64,000 bases of DNA from Adiantum capillus-veneris. Lineage: Eukaryota > Streptophyta > Polypodiopsida > Polypodiales > Pteridaceae. Shown here one piece after another: positions 1 to 12,600 of the stretch. The position numbers and the translations under genes were made by a program. The stretch covers positions 58,527,340 through 58,591,339 of the forward strand of contig CM043942.1 in NCBI GenBank assembly GCA_014529385.2, read 5' to 3'. Position 1 is the first letter of the stretch. Each line of letters opens with the position of its first letter. The notes beneath the pieces were generated by a model. The model did no database searches. It had not been told where the DNA came from and was given only the letters and a program-made list of their open reading frames with translations.

Positions 1-1
1 G

Positions 2-470
2 TTGGGAAAGAAAATGGCTTTTTATAGAGAGCACTTTCTTCACACTTCCGAGGATGGTTTCGTTGTGCGGCCGAGATACATGGACTCGCACCTCTTGCAT
101 GGGCTCCGATGTGTGATAGGTCAGCTTCGCACTTCCTCTCATAAGCTACACATAGAGACAGAGAGGTATACTTTGACACCCGCAAAGTAGCGGATATGCG
201 AGCTATGTGACATTGAGCCAAAGACAGAGGAACGCTATATTTGCCGATGTTCAGTGTATGAGATTAGAAAACGTTTTCGTTCTCTCTTCACAGATGCCCT
301 TGTCGAGGGTGATGGATTACACTGATGCAAGATGTCTTGGGCTTTTCCTACTAGAAGTACGGCGACACGGAGAGGACTTACTACACAGGATGAGATGCTC
401 CAGGCAGGGGCCCATCCAAAGGCAAGTCACAGACTACTTCCAGAGCAGCCCTCCTCAGGCAACAGACTAC
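2..470 (+). pseudogene. Broken zinc-motif ORF fragment, probably from a repeat element
   Basis: The frame starting at 2 reads through a TAG at 188-190 and continues in the same frame to about 326, giving a Cys-rich stretch of the form RICELC followed about 14 residues later by CRC. From about 290 the sense continues in another frame (VMDYTDARCLGLFLLEVRR), so there is at least one stop and one frameshift. The pattern of an Arg-Ser-Ser-His-Leu stretch, then C-x2-C, then C-x-C resembles a short zinc-binding segment that I associate from memory with repeated ORFs in fern genomes. I cannot name the family. It lies in the intron after VPS8 exon 8, antisense to VPS8, and is cut by the window edge. 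Confidence 0.4.
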
Positions 471-1486
471 ACGATAGCCCGCCCCACATCACACGGGACT
501 CAGCTAGAGAGAGCCACAAAGATCAGCAGATCTCCCCACAGATTACGCCGCCGATCTGTCTACCACTGACGTATCCAGGCTATCATTGGGAGATACAGAG
601 CAACTCCTACGAGGTTCTTCACAGAGCAGGAGATTAATATCATGCTGCAGAGACCCATAAGAGATTTCATGTGATGACAGCGGACAAGACCAGACCCGGT
701 AGGACACCCCCTATACCAGCCACCTCAAGCTCAGCAGGCTGCCCCTACACCAGCCACCAGCAAGAGGGAGTACAAAGTTGTAGGCAGAAGTACTGAGAGT
801 ACAAAGCTGTAAGCAGCAGCAGTGTGGGGAAGCTATATGTACAGAAAGGAGGCAACTATGGTGTACATCAAACAGGGGGGGTGTCAGAATCTCTTGCAAA
901 TGTTCCTTGTCCCTTCTATTGTTGGTGGCTTTTGGTGGTTCCAGTTTTTCATATACAGTTGCAAAGGATACTTTTAGCGGAAGTGGCTTTCAGCTTTTAC
1001 AGTTTTGATATGAGCTGAACAAGGCACTCTTCTCTCAGTAAATTGGTCTTTGACCTTTGTCATCTCTCATTGTTAGAGACAGGGTGTCCAAAAACTCGAC
1101 GCTGTCTCCTACTTGCCCTGAATGTCTGCCCTCTGGAGAGTGACTCCCAGTTGTGTGGGGCTAAAATTGGAGTGGATCTCTGAAAGCATACGATGACTTG
1201 TGTTTGACGCCCTCCCGCCTAGTGCAGTTTGGCTCTCTCTATCATTAAATCTCGCGTATAAACTGCTCCAGCATGCGCCGTGATGGATACAAGTGTATAG
1301 AACAATTGGAATTTACCTTAGGCACACACAGTAAGAAAGGCATGATGAATAGCATCGCATGCTGTTTTGGAATGCTTGACCATTAGGTATTCATGCGTAA
1401 AGGCATCCAATAAATGCAGGAAGGTTGTTTGCTGATAAAGCAACTTGTCTTTTGAAGAAGGATAGTATTCGTTAATTTTGAGCACT
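471..1486. other. Non-coding intron sequence with a possible LTR edge
   Basis: I see no convincing gene here. A G-rich run at about 870-881 (AAACAGGGGGGG) is followed immediately by TGTCAGAATC, which is how a polypurine tract followed by the start of a 3' LTR looks. No matching second LTR or target duplication was found, so this is only a hint of an old LTR element. The short open frames carry no recognisable domain. Confidence 0.3.
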
Positions 1487-1502
1487 AACTTGTCATTTGT
1501 TA
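1487..1502. repeat. Target-site duplication, left copy, of LINE 1503-8338
   Basis: The 16 bp AACTTGTCATTTGTTA recur exactly at 8339-8354, just after the poly-A tail. A perfect duplication of this length is typical of target-primed reverse transcription and fixes both ends of the LINE. Confidence 0.93.
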
Positions 1503-1931
1503 TTGATTAGAGCTTCTACATAGCGCTCGCTGCTGCTGTTTCTCCCTGCTCGCCATCGCCTCCCTCACTTGCCTGCCAGCATCCCCTCCCCTTCCTGCGC
1601 TGCAGCACGTCACCCCACCTCTCCCGCCTTGCGCTGCCCTCAGCAGCCCACCAGCCCTCTCCACTTCGTGCTGCCCGCCAACCCCTTTCCGCCTCGCGCT
1701 CCTCGACCTGCTTGCCCAACTCCTTTGTTGTGGGCTGATTTGCAGCCTATTGGCGACAGAGTTGATACATTCGCGCCCCGCCCCCCCCCCCCCCAATCTT
1801 CGTTCTCTGCCTCTCGTGCCGAAGTATTGTAATTGGCTCTGCCAAGTGCTGGTTTCTGGACAGTGCTCGTTGGGGCTCTTTCGCAGAGAAAATTTCCTTC
1901 CGTTTCTTCTCCGACACAGCAACAGACACAG

Positions 1932-2931
1932 ATGGAGGCTCAAGCTCCGCCACAGAGGGACTCTGATGAAGTCCCCTCGCCCGACCTCGCTGAGCCCACC
2001 ATTCGACTTGCTCTTACTCCGACAGAGCAAGCGAGCCTAGCCGCAGAGGTGGATCGTTTGCAGGCGACTTCCGTCATCTGCAAGATTCTCGGCACCAGAC
2101 CCAGCAGAGGAGAGCTACGTGACCTTCTCCCGGCCCGCCTTCTGCAAAGGTGGGAAAGATCTTGGACGTTCAGATCCTTGGACGAGGCTACAACCAGATC
2201 GAGTTCGAGACACCCGAGATGGCGTCCAAGGTTATCGCCATGAGTCCATTGACCATCTGAGTAGCTCGAGCCCACTTTCGACAGTGGAGACATGGTTTTG
2301 ACCCTGCTTCAGATGTTCTTGTAGAGGAGGCAGACTTCCCCATCTCCGTCTGCTTTCCTGGTTTGCGGAGGGAGTACCTACCGCTCTTGTCCAGGATAGG
2401 CTCAACGATTGGGACTGTCCTGGAGACACCTCGCACGGCACCCTCAGTAGCTGCCAAGGCGGCCGGCATTCCCTCAATTCGCGTTCTGGTTAGGGACACA
2501 CACTCTCCCGAAGGTCATTCTTCTGCCTCGGGTGAGTGGGGGTTGGTTTAGACAGAGCATGGAGTATTTAGGCCTCCCGAGCCAGTGCTTCATTTGTCGA
2601 CAGATGGGCCATCTTGCGAAGGCCTGTCTACGGAGGAGGCCTCGACCTACACCACAGACTCAACCCGAGCCTGCAAGAGCTGGCCAACAGCCACACGCAG
2701 AGACACAGCGCACGCATGCAGAGCCACCCTCTGAGCCTAGGGCTCCAGCGGAGGAGGGATGGCAGCAGGTTCGTGGTCGACGACGACAGGGGCCACAGCG
2801 ACATCCTGGCACTCGGTGTGGTCCTCAGGCGCCTGCCCAACAGCAGTGGGTTCCCACGGGGAACCGCTTCGGTCCTCTTGAGCAGGATGAGGTCTCGGCT
2901 CCAGGCCCCACCTCAGCTTCACCCTCGACAG

Positions 2932-2965
<34 letters not shown>

Positions 2966-3860
2966 CAGAGTTCCCCCCCCTGCTCATCCCCCCCCCCCCC
3001 CCCCCCCCCTGCCTCCTGCTCCCGCCGCCTCTTCCCCTCGCCCCTCTACCTCTGCCGCTCCCCCCCGCCCCTCTTCTCCCCCTCTTCCCCCAGCTCCTAC
3101 ACCCCCCCCCCCCCCCCCCCCTCCCGCTCGAGTTCCACAGTCGACCCAAGGGCAAGGCCATCTCCGACTGCTAGGAGATCTCTTGGCAGCGCCTTTGCCA
3201 CGAGTCGCTTGGCGAGAGAGAGACAGCCTTTCTTGCGATCCCCTCTACAGGTACAAACGTCTCCCTTTGCAGCAGTCCCTCGTGGTCTGACGAGCTTCGA
3301 CATTCGACGCCGATGGGACTTCTTTGACTACGACTTTACACGTTTTCTCGGCGACTCCTCAGCAGACCATGAGGCAGCCTGCTTTAGGGTTCATGTTTTG
3401 TTCCTTGTAGCTAGGGGGATAGAGGCTTTGGACTCAGCGGTTGGCTTCTTTTTTCCCCTTTACGGCGGGGACCAGACTGAGTGGACTCTCGACTCAATGT
3501 TGGAGTGGTTGCATACAAAGGTCCTAGAGTTCTCTCACCACATGGGAGACCTAGGAGCTACAGACTTGCTTTCTACTCTCTGGCCATTGGCCAAGTTTGC
3601 AGTGACTCGTCCAGATGCAACAGGATGTAGACACATTGTGGTTCACCTCTTTGCTGATACTCAGTGCTCGCCATGCTATGTATACATTCATGAGGACTCT
3701 TGGACAGAGGAGGTTGCTTTACGTACGGCTCGCTCTACTTGGGCTTGGGTCATGCACTCGTTGCAGTCACGCCTATCTAGAGGACGCTCGGATGCGGATT
3801 ACTCCCTATCCAAGCCAGCCTCGAAGATAGCACGTTTAGCTGCTGCTTCTCTCTCGCTCC
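1932..3860 (+). pseudogene. LINE ORF1 (DUF4283-like, CCHC zinc-knuckle RNA-binding protein), broken
   Basis: This would encode the nucleic-acid chaperone that coats LINE RNA. Starting at ATG 1932, the frame gives an acidic/Gln-rich N-terminus, then (after a shift near 2150) a DUF4283-like fold with GYNQIEF, WRHGFDP and FPGLRREYLPLL. A TGA at 2258-2260 and a shift near 2505 interrupt it. A zinc knuckle follows at about 2591-2635 (CFICRQMGHLAKAC). Downstream is a proline-rich region built on long C-runs (31 C at 2932-2962, more at about 2988-3010 and 3103-3120), then a conserved-looking tail (RRWDFFDYDFTRFLGD) that stays open to the ORF2 start. The leader frame is also open from 1833, so the true start could lie upstream. 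Long C-runs are prone to sequencing error, so some shifts there may be artefacts. Confidence 0.8.
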
Positions 3861-3862
3861 CC

Positions 3863-6800
3863 ATGAGGATCGTCTCATGGATGTGCAGAGACTTGGTGGG
3901 CCCCAGTTTCAGCGTCAGCGGGGCCGACTACGTCAGGAGCTTCAGCGCGGTCTTGTGGGTGGAGAGATTGATCTCCTTATGCTACAGGAGCATCATCTGT
4001 GTGAGAGCCGCATTAGACGTTGTGGTCAGCTCTTGCGTGGACGATATGATACTTTTTGGTCAGCTGCTTTTGGACTTGGAGGCATCCAGGGGTATGTACG
4101 ACTATTGCGGATTCCTTGCAGCAGGCCATTGTGGACAGAGGGATTTTTGTGCCAGGCAGGGCTCAGTGGATCACTATGCAGGTTCAGGGTTGCCTTGTGG
4201 GCTTCCTGAACATATATGCGCCCAATGTGGCAAGTGCACGAGCAGAGTTTTGGTCACAGATTGTTGAGTCTCTGCCGCAGGCAGAACATTGGTGCATAGG
4301 GGGTGACTTCAACATGTTGGAGGACCCTTCTGACAGGATTGGTGGTAGCCATGCTACTGTGCATGGAGTTGAGCTAGCAGCTTGGGAGAGGTTTTGTATG
4401 ACTCTGAGGGTCTCGGATGTGTGGCAGCACTCTAGTTTTGTGAGGCTCCCAGACAGCCTGGCCTTCTCTCGTTCGGACCGCAGAGTGGGAGGAGTGAATC
4501 TATTGCGAATAGATCGCTTCTACACTAGTGACCATTTCAGTGACTTGGGTGGGACAATTGGCATTCTGGCAAGGACTTCCTTCTCGGACCATGCACCAGT
4601 GATCCTCACAGTGGCAGACAGACAGAGGAGGGGGAGCACGATGCTTCGCATCCCTGAGAGGGTCTTGCTGGACTCTGCACTCAGAGAGCGAGTAGAGGCT
4701 CTCTGGACAGAGAGCTTGGACATGCAAGATTCTCCTGCTGACAAAGTGGCCTCAGGACTAGCTCAGATTAGTCGTTTCTTTCTCCAAGAGTCTTTGGCTC
4801 GCCTGGCTGCAGCGAGAGAGGAGGAGCAGTGTTTCAGACGGGGCGTTGCTTCCTTGCAGAGGATGCAAGAGCAGCATCCAGACAGTCCTTGGTTGGAGGA
4901 GCAGCTACATTAGGCTCACCAGGAGCTTGTTAGCACAAAGGAGCAGCGCCATGAGTTTGCTTTCCATCGACACGCATCTCAGTGGACACAGGTGGGTGAC
5001 AGAGTGATTGGTGCTTTCTTCGAGGCAGTGGGACCTCGGCATACGTATGCCAAGGTCAGGCAGTTGAGGAGGCCCGACGGGTCAGTTGCTTCTGAGCCAG
5101 AGGACATGCGTGCAGTTGCTACTGACTTAAACCGTGAGTTACTGTCTCCAGATCCTCATTCAGAGCGTCAGGATGCATGCAGGGAGCAGGTGTGGGCACA
5201 GATGCCTTGCCTTGTGACTGAGGAGATGCGTCAGAGGCTTGAGCTGCCACTTCACCTTGAGGAGTTGCGCACGGCTCTTAGTGCACTCCCCCGTGGTAGT
5301 TGTCTAGGTGAGGATGGCTTGACTCCCAGTTTTTTCTTGGAGTACTGGGACTTGCTTGGCCCAGATCTCTGTAGTGCTTTTCAGTACATCTTGCACACAG
5401 GAGAGATGCCTGACAGCATGAGTGAGGATTTGATCTACCTCATTCCCAAGGAGGGTGGCTCCTTGGATGAGATTCGACAGTGGCGTCCCATCACCATCCT
5501 CAACTCAGCCTACCAATTCTTGCCAAGTCTCTGAGTTTGAGGATCCACCCACTCCTTGAGAGCCTTACACATGGGACTCATACAGGTTTTGTCAAGGAGC
5601 GCAGTATCCTTGACAACATCTTTACTTCTGGGAGGCTTCTGCCCTAGCGCGGCTCCGTGGTGAGGATCTGGTGATTCTTCTTCTCGATTTGAGAAGGCCT
5701 ACGACAGAGTTGACTGGGACTTTCTAGAGAGCACTCTACACAGGATGGGCTTCTCAGATGCTTGGATCAGAGGGGTGTCAGCTTTGTACAGACGGGCACA
5801 CAGTCAGGTACTTTTGTCAGGAGGTAGAGGCGATCGTTTCATGCTCACAGGTTCGGTCAGACAGGGCTGCCCTCTTGCCCCCTTCCTCTTTCTGTCCTAT
5901 GCTGAGGCAATGAGCAGGTTTTTGGTGTCGCAACAGGTTGGTTTACGGGGCTTAGCACTCCCTATTCAAGGAGATGAGCTACTGGACGCTAAGTTTGCTG
6001 ACGACTCAACCTTGTACTTGGATGGCCAGGAGGCCAACCTTCACAGGTGTGAGCAGGCTCGTGAGACCTTCTGTTGTGCATCTGGCGCACTGAACAACTG
6101 GAGAAAGACAGTGGCTTTCTCGGTTGGTAATGCTAATGTGCCCGATTGGATGCGAGGTGAGGGTTTCAGGTGGATTCCCCCAGGGACTGCAGTTCGGTAC
6201 TTGGGATGTCATGTCTCCCGAGCAGCAGATTGCTCCCCTTCTCCTGTCTATCAAGAGGAAGTTGTTACATTGGAGCTCTGCACGACTTTCTTTGGCTGGC
6301 AGAGTTGTAGTGGCCAACCAGGTGCTGTTGGCTACTATGTGGTACATCACTTCTTGTTGGATCTTCTCGAGTTCTTGTATCAGCCAGGTAGAGCGGCTGA
6401 TCAGGAATTTCCTTTGGTCAAGGCGAGACACTCTGACAGCCTGGGCCAAAGTGGCTTGGTAGGTCATAATTCTTCTTTGTTCACAGGGAGGGCTTGGGAT
6501 CATAGACCCAGCACAGCAGAGCAGAGCCCTTCTTGGGAAGTTCATCGTCCGAGGTCTTCTTCCAGGTGAGGAGCCCTGGAAGGAGTTCTTGTTACAGCGG
6601 CTTCGTGCTAGGGTGCCTCAGGCAGGAGGCCCCTGGCAACCTTCGACCAGATGGATCTTCACAGAGATGCGTAGAGTTGGTTTGAGCAGGAGACTGGAGG
6701 ATCGCTTCGCTATGGCGTTGCTTCGATCTTGGGAGCACTTGCGACGAGGCCTGGAGCAGCGCCAGCCTACTTGCACGAAGGAGCGCCTGCGATAACCCCT

Positions 6801-8193
6801 TGTTTGGAACCCCATGGTTAGCACTCACAGAGGTCACTTGGTTGGTAGTCGGCCTCATGTTTCCTGGGGTTCCATGGCAGCGGGTCCAGCACGCTCTTTA
6901 GGTGACTGGTTACAGTTTTCAGGCTTGTCAGAGGAGCTACATGGCTTTCAGCTATACAGGGCATGAGAGGGGTGCAGAACATGTGCCAGGACATCTCAGA
7001 GGCAATACCAGCTGAGTGGCTCACGCCTCTCGAGTCAGCAGCGCCCAGATGGATGGGAGCCTTCACGCGACTGGAGGTTCTCATCTCTGTTCGCGCTTGC
7101 TCAGAGACTGTTCCCTCCCTGTTTTCCGAGCTACAGGGTGAGGGACGCTTACAGCGAGTTGCAGTAGAGGCCCCGCAGGTGGCAGAGTGCTGTTTTCAGA
7201 GGATCCGAGTGGTGAGCATCTGTGGGAGGACTTGTGTCATCGATCCCGACCCAGCTGCTCTTGCGATTGGACATTGGAGACTGTGGGCTTGGGAGTGTTG
7301 TCCACTGGCACGAATATAGTGGGATCCTGGAGAGTGGCTTTGGAGGGACCCCTTCTCTTCTGCAGACCACCCAGGTGTCCCTTTCTTTCAGTACACTGTT
7401 CGACTGGGACGTCACATACTGGCAGCACAGAGAGAGGCTCGCCTTGCTGCAGCACCTCATTGGCAGGAGGAGGGTCTCACAGCTGAGTTCTTGGTAGCTT
7501 TTTGGGAGAGGTTGTGAGACTCCAGACTGCCGAGGCGAGTCACTTTGTTTCAGTGGTTGGTCGCACGCAGAGCTACAGCAGTTGGGAGTTGGCTTGTGCA
7601 TAGTGGCCTCTCGTCCGCATGCACAGCTTGTGACCACCTTGTGGAGAGTCAGCATCACTGTCTTTGGGATTGTCCCTTGGCACAGCAGGTGTGGCTTCGT
7701 GTTCTTTGGCTGATGCCTGCTCTTTCCACGGCTCGGCAGTACACTTGGGGGGCAGCTACTTGGTCCACTCTCACGGGCCCAGCACTTCAGTTTGAGCTAT
7801 CATCCACCAACAGGATGATAGTGATGCAGGGGGGGCGACCTACACTCCAGCCTGCCACAGAGCTTACTCCACAGGAGTGGTGCAGTGAGAGAGGTGTGTT
7901 GGGAGCTCATCAGTGGCCTGACACTCTGGTTCATCTGGCGGGCCCGTTGCTTCCTCATCTTCGAGGCTCGCCCTGTACCACCAACAGAGACTGTTTGGAA
8001 TCTTTGGCTTGAGCTGGTTCATACTCTCAGAGGACAGTTTGAGAGACTCCAGGGCAGTTCCGACCGCATGCGGGAGTGCAAAGAGGCTTTCCTTCGACTT
8101 TGGCGTCCTCGGCCATTTTTCACCACGGACCAGGGTGTGCTCAGATGGCACTACCGTCCACCTGTGTGGCTCTTCCCTCCTCCCATCCCCTAA
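3863..8193 (+). pseudogene. LINE ORF2 (endonuclease, reverse transcriptase, zf-RVT), broken
   Basis: The encoded protein would nick the target and copy the LINE RNA. The start is ATG 3863 (MRIVSW), typical of the endonuclease N-terminus. A one-base loss soon after it shifts the frame. The endonuclease catalytic motifs GDFNMLED (about 4303-4326) and SDHAPV (about 4585-4602) are present. Reverse transcriptase motifs follow: WRPITILN (about 5485), FVKERSILDN (about 5589), FEKAYDRVDW (about 5692), RQGCPLAPFLF (about 5860) and the catalytic FADD (about 5996-6007). A C-terminal zinc domain (zf-RVT type, CTACDHLVESQHHCLWDC) lies at about 7619-7675. The reading frame changes several times, with stops near 4911, 5532 and 6567. 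No RNase H domain was recognised between RT and the zinc domain. Confidence 0.85.
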
Positions 8194-8338
8194 TCTAGTC
8201 TCATTGTACATATGTTGTTTTTTCATTGGGAGAGTCTCCCCATCATGATTGTTGTAGTCCTCTCTTGTAGAGGAGGTTGTAGCCCTATGGGTAGTTTCAT
8301 TAACTAATAGAAGGATCTTTTTCTCGGGGGAAAAAAAA

Positions 8339-8354
8339 AACTTGTCATTTGTTA
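8339..8354. repeat. Target-site duplication, right copy, of LINE 1503-8338
   Basis: This is an exact copy of 1487-1502 directly after the A-tract. The two A at its start are shared with the tail, so the boundary is ambiguous by two bases. Confidence 0.93.
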
Positions 8355-9128
8355 GGACGTTCATAGCGTAGCTTATTTCTCACATTTCCGCTTAGAGTTG
8401 CAGAAATAGACAACGGATTTGGAATCAGAACGGTTGAAAACCTCTAGGTTGCAAAAAAAAAAGGTCAGGTGATAACATGAGGCCAGGTCTCCTTGCCCTT
8501 AATAGCACGGAAAGCTTTACTTTTAATAAAACTTGAGATTCTTACTTGAGTTAAACTCAAGTTATAACACCTTACTATTTCCAAAGAGGAAAGCTACATG
8601 GAAGTCATCTCTTTCCCTTTCTAGCCTGAACACACACACCCTTCCATTTTTAGCCATGGAGAGCCTACCCCTATATGAAGAGGCTCTTCTGCTCTCTCAA
8701 GATGCCATGAAGGATTGAATGGTGTAGAAGCTCTACACACACAACACGACGAAGTGCTGTTGCATTGTTCAAGAGAAGGTGAGGTTTTCGAAGACTATTG
8801 CTGAAATTTTCGGCATCAAAAGACTTCACTCCCATGCTTTGGAAGCGAAGGAGAAGACAACTCGCTATGTGCACACAGACGTGTGAGTTACTCCAACACT
8901 TGTACGTGTGTGTGGGTGAGACCATACGTGCAAGCGAGGGCAAACCAAGTACTTGTTTGCTTTTGTCTGTTGGTGATTCCATGCTGAATGTTCAACCTAT
9001 ACACTTGAAATTCTAGAGGAATACCAAGCTCCTCTTCTCTTTAAGGAGTGGTTTCCAAGGTGATGCCCTCTCCCCTTTACTTTTTGGGTTCTCTTGTTTT
9101 TTTTGTTGGGAGGGAGGGTGGGTTTTGT

Positions 9129-9162
<34 letters not shown>

Positions 9163-9472
9163 TGGGGGGTGGGTTGGAAAAAGAATAATTATGGCTCACC
9201 AAACCCAGAAGGGGTAGTTCAACTGGCTCAATATTCTCCCTCAAGTACCTTGGCATCAGAATAGCTGTGTTAACTCAAAAATTCTCAATGAGCAGCAACG
9301 CAGGGTCATCCTCAAGTTCCCTGCCCTCAACAGCGGGACCACTAATGTGGTTTTTAATTATCAGCCTAGCGCTGGTTATAAATATAGATGCAGAATAGTT
9401 TGAATGTCTTTCTTTCTTAAGTAACAAAGCATGCAGAACTGCAAAATCGTGTAGAGCCAAAAACATGCATAC
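8355..9472. other. VPS8 intron sequence with a GT microsatellite
   Basis: This is intron sequence downstream of VPS8 exon 8. A (GT)15 tract lies at 9131-9160, followed by a G-rich run. I searched the minus strand for the expected next VPS8 segment (a YRMLVYLKYC-like continuation) and did not find it, so that exon must lie beyond the left edge. Nothing else is recognised. Confidence 0.6.
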
Positions 9473-9615
9473 CCACAAGTCTGAACATGAGGATTTGATA
9501 TATCTTGGACGACAAGTAGTAACTCTTCCAGTGGAGACTTGAAATCATCCAGCCCTTTGTTAAACAAGTAAATAAGGGCACTATATAACCTATTTTCACG
9601 ACACAGCCTCACAAC
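9473..9615 (-). CDS. VPS8: VPS8 exon 8
   Basis: Encodes [18 protein letters not shown] and about 29 further residues, ending at a GTATGC donor after a split Gly codon. This is a strongly conserved stretch of plant VPS8. The acceptor is TTTGCAG before 9615. The next coding exon is not in the window. Confidence 0.85.
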
Positions 9616-12600
9616 CTGCAAAGAACATTACGAGATGCCCAAAAAGCGGAATAAAGCACAGCCAGAAAGTAGATATAAGAATACTTACCTGATTAAAGTC
9701 CAAGGATGCAATGTCCATATGTAGAACACAAAGTTCCACCCTTTGCACCCATCCCAGCTGACTGTAATACTCGACAAGACCTTGCATAACCTAAACAAGT
9801 GTTAATTCAAGTCACTGCAGGTCGTTTACTTGGAAATGGAAAAGCTATTGACAGGCATGAGGCTTTTACCAACCTCAGGGGCAAGTGCACCAAGGGTATC
9901 CTTCAGAATGTAAGGCTCAAGAAGCTCCAAGAATGTGCCTGTCAAGCAGGAGGGTGGAAGAAATCAGTAAGAAACATGACAGAACCTACTATTATCTTTG
10001 GATCGGTAAATTGTAATAGTTTTCTCTTCAGGCTTAATGTGCATGCAGCTTTCCACCAACCATTTCTTGATCTGTGTCACAAACTCCAAATTTTCACAAT
10101 ATCCATGCTAGTCATTTCAAAGTTCAAGAGCATTGGCATTGAATTATCATGGATGTAGCTGGTGCTGCTTTTTCCTAAACATAGCTTAGCACATTCAAAA
10201 ACTACTCTTTGGCTGCCAAGCGTCCATCTCCTTTTGTACTTTGAAGTCCATAAATAAAGATGTATTGACGGCTCCATAGGCTCTATGAGTCCTCTTACTT
10301 CATGTAGGGACAATTGCATTACACACATCACTTGGCGCTATTAATCTCGACTTGATTGATGGATGACATGACAACAAGTGCAGGGTTTTCCTCAAGAAAC
10401 CTATCAGGTGAGCTTATTCAACCCACCCCAGGCTTTGCAAGCTCCAAAGACAACTGACGTCTCTACCTCTAAGCACAAAGTACCTCCATGCAAATATATA
10501 AACGCATGTAAATATGTATTTATGCATGTAACCCTTTACATTGCATGTATGCATGTAAAAGAGGTATGTGCAAATGCACGCCACGCACACCAAAAAATTA
10601 TATATAGATAGATGCTAATTCCCACCTCATTGCCTGTAATTTTAGCATGGCAGCTGGCCAAGATGCTATCAAGAAACCCAGCAGCCTTTTCCTGAGCAGG
10701 GGGACTATGCAGGATTCATATGGAGTACGCCTTGTTAAGGTAGATGTCTAATTAACGACGGAAGCAAAGAACATTCCAAACACACCCACTCATGTTCAAG
10801 CCACGATATTCTCCATAATAGATGGTATAACAGAGAACCATCTGACCACAACGGTTAGTATTTGATGTACAGACTCAAATCAGCTTGTTTTCTTAAACTT
10901 CAGCAGCAGTCACTAACACAAGCTCTTTCAACGTAACAAGTCTCTTGATTCCAGAACAAGACATTACCTCTTTGTTCAGCAGCACAAAATTTGTGAAATA
11001 TATGATTGAACAATACATCTGTCTGATGAATGTGCACACAGAATTCAATAGCAACACCTCCAACACGAGCATATTGCTCCTTGGCTTGAACCGTAAGTTC
11101 CTCTTTTTCCACAGCATTTGGAGCAGCATCAATGGTACTCCCAAATGCCAGGGACAAGTAAGTGAAAACTTCATCAATGTAATTTGACAGTAGACTGAGA
11201 AGAGTAGGTGTTACTATCTTTCGCAATGCATCAATCCCTCTAGGGAGACCCATAACTGCAAGAGCTCTACCATCAAAAAGTTCCATCCCAACATGAAAAG
11301 CACCCATCCAATCCCCTGCATCTTGGAGTGCCCTCAATTGATCCTGCCAAGGTAGCAGATGAGCTCTATAGATTCGTTGTGGTCCAAGTAAGTACATAGT
11401 GGCAGCGCCAGCTGTCAAAGAGCTATAATAAGTTTTCTCTGGGTTCCCAAAGGTATTTAACAGATGAGTGTGGTACGATAACTCCAAGCTTCTATTTGCT
11501 TCGTCAGACTCTAAGGCTACACGTTGCACTTCTACACCTTCTTTAGTGAACAAACAAAGCTGTTCTTTAAGAGTCATGATTGCCACAATCTATCCAGAAA
11601 ATGAGACATAAGTGAGAACATATCAACATAAGAGCCACCAATGACATTAGTTGAGAAGACATTTTTTGTACCTGTTCATCCAACCATGTAACCCCGCATA
11701 TTGCAGAATCCATATCCCAGCTTCCCATTATTTTCATGTCGCCCTTCAGCAGTCGCAGGATGAAGACCTTCTTATCCCAACCCAAAACAAGAAGAAGATG
11801 ACTATCTTTTTCTCCCTCTTCATCAGGCTGCTGATTTGAATCAGCAATAGGCTCAGTCTGTGATGCCTGATTACGAGAAGAGGTGCTACTACGAGCAGTC
11901 ACACCTGATTTGATTCGTAATCGCCTCCAGGAAATATAAGGTATTGCACCATCACGGATGCCCTCAGGCCGTGCAAGCATTGCACACTTTTCCAGCATGG
12001 GAGGCAAGCGAAACTGTGGCAGATAATTATTCATTACTCTAATAATCCTAAGGCAGCTGCATCGCATGCCATTGAAACCTTTGCTAGAACATATGGTAGA
12101 AAAAAGAAAAGCGTACCACAATAATTGATTGATGAGTGACAAACACAACAATATTTCCTGCCTCGTCAGAAATCCCCCCTTCATGGATGTATCTTTTCCC
12201 ATGATCAGATGCCTTCCCAGCAACAACTCCTCTAACCATACCACCCACCATACTAGATAGCGCAGTTGATGCAGCTGCTGTTGTTGAAGACTGAAGTACA
12301 TTATTCAAGTGTCCAGAGTTTTCAGTTCCAATATCCAGTAAAAGAGGGGAAAGGCACAAAACCAGTCCAGTACTCTGGCCATCTACTAGACACTGCATCT
12401 CCAAATTAAGGGACCTAATGAGGATTGAACATCATTGTGAATATTCATTCAATGCATGATCCATAAGGCCTACAAAATTACATTGTAGTCGCAATGATAA
12501 AGATGTAAGCACCTGAGATATGATGGAGTATCTCCCAAACGCACTCCATGAAATACTGTGCAGGAGTACAAGTCCCTTACAATCTGCACTTATAGCTTTT

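Larger units (their letters stand above)
1503..8338 (+). mobile_element. Near full-length L1-type non-LTR retrotransposon, inactive
   Basis: The element is about 6.84 kb and bounded by a 16-bp duplication. It has a roughly 430-base leader, ORF1 with a zinc knuckle, ORF2 with an apurinic-type endonuclease and reverse transcriptase, a short 3' UTR (8194-8328) and an A-tract at 8331-8340 that runs into the duplication. The order and domains match plant L1-clade LINEs. Both ORFs carry frameshifts and stops, so this copy cannot move by itself. It lies antisense to VPS8 within a VPS8 intron. The full length of the insertion contrasts with the 5'-truncated LINE at 42513-44436. Confidence 0.92.

Noticed and set aside
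2919-3161. Minus-strand open frame rich in Gly/Arg
   Set aside because: It is the complement of the C-runs in LINE ORF1; low-complexity shadow.
8671-8982. Minus-strand 103-codon frame considered as a further VPS8 exon
   Set aside because: No similarity to the expected VPS8 continuation and no fitting splice sites.
9275-9478. Minus-strand frame running on from VPS8 exon 8 (ends ELEDDPALLLIENF)
   Set aside because: It reads into the intron after the GTATGC donor; the expected conserved continuation is absent.
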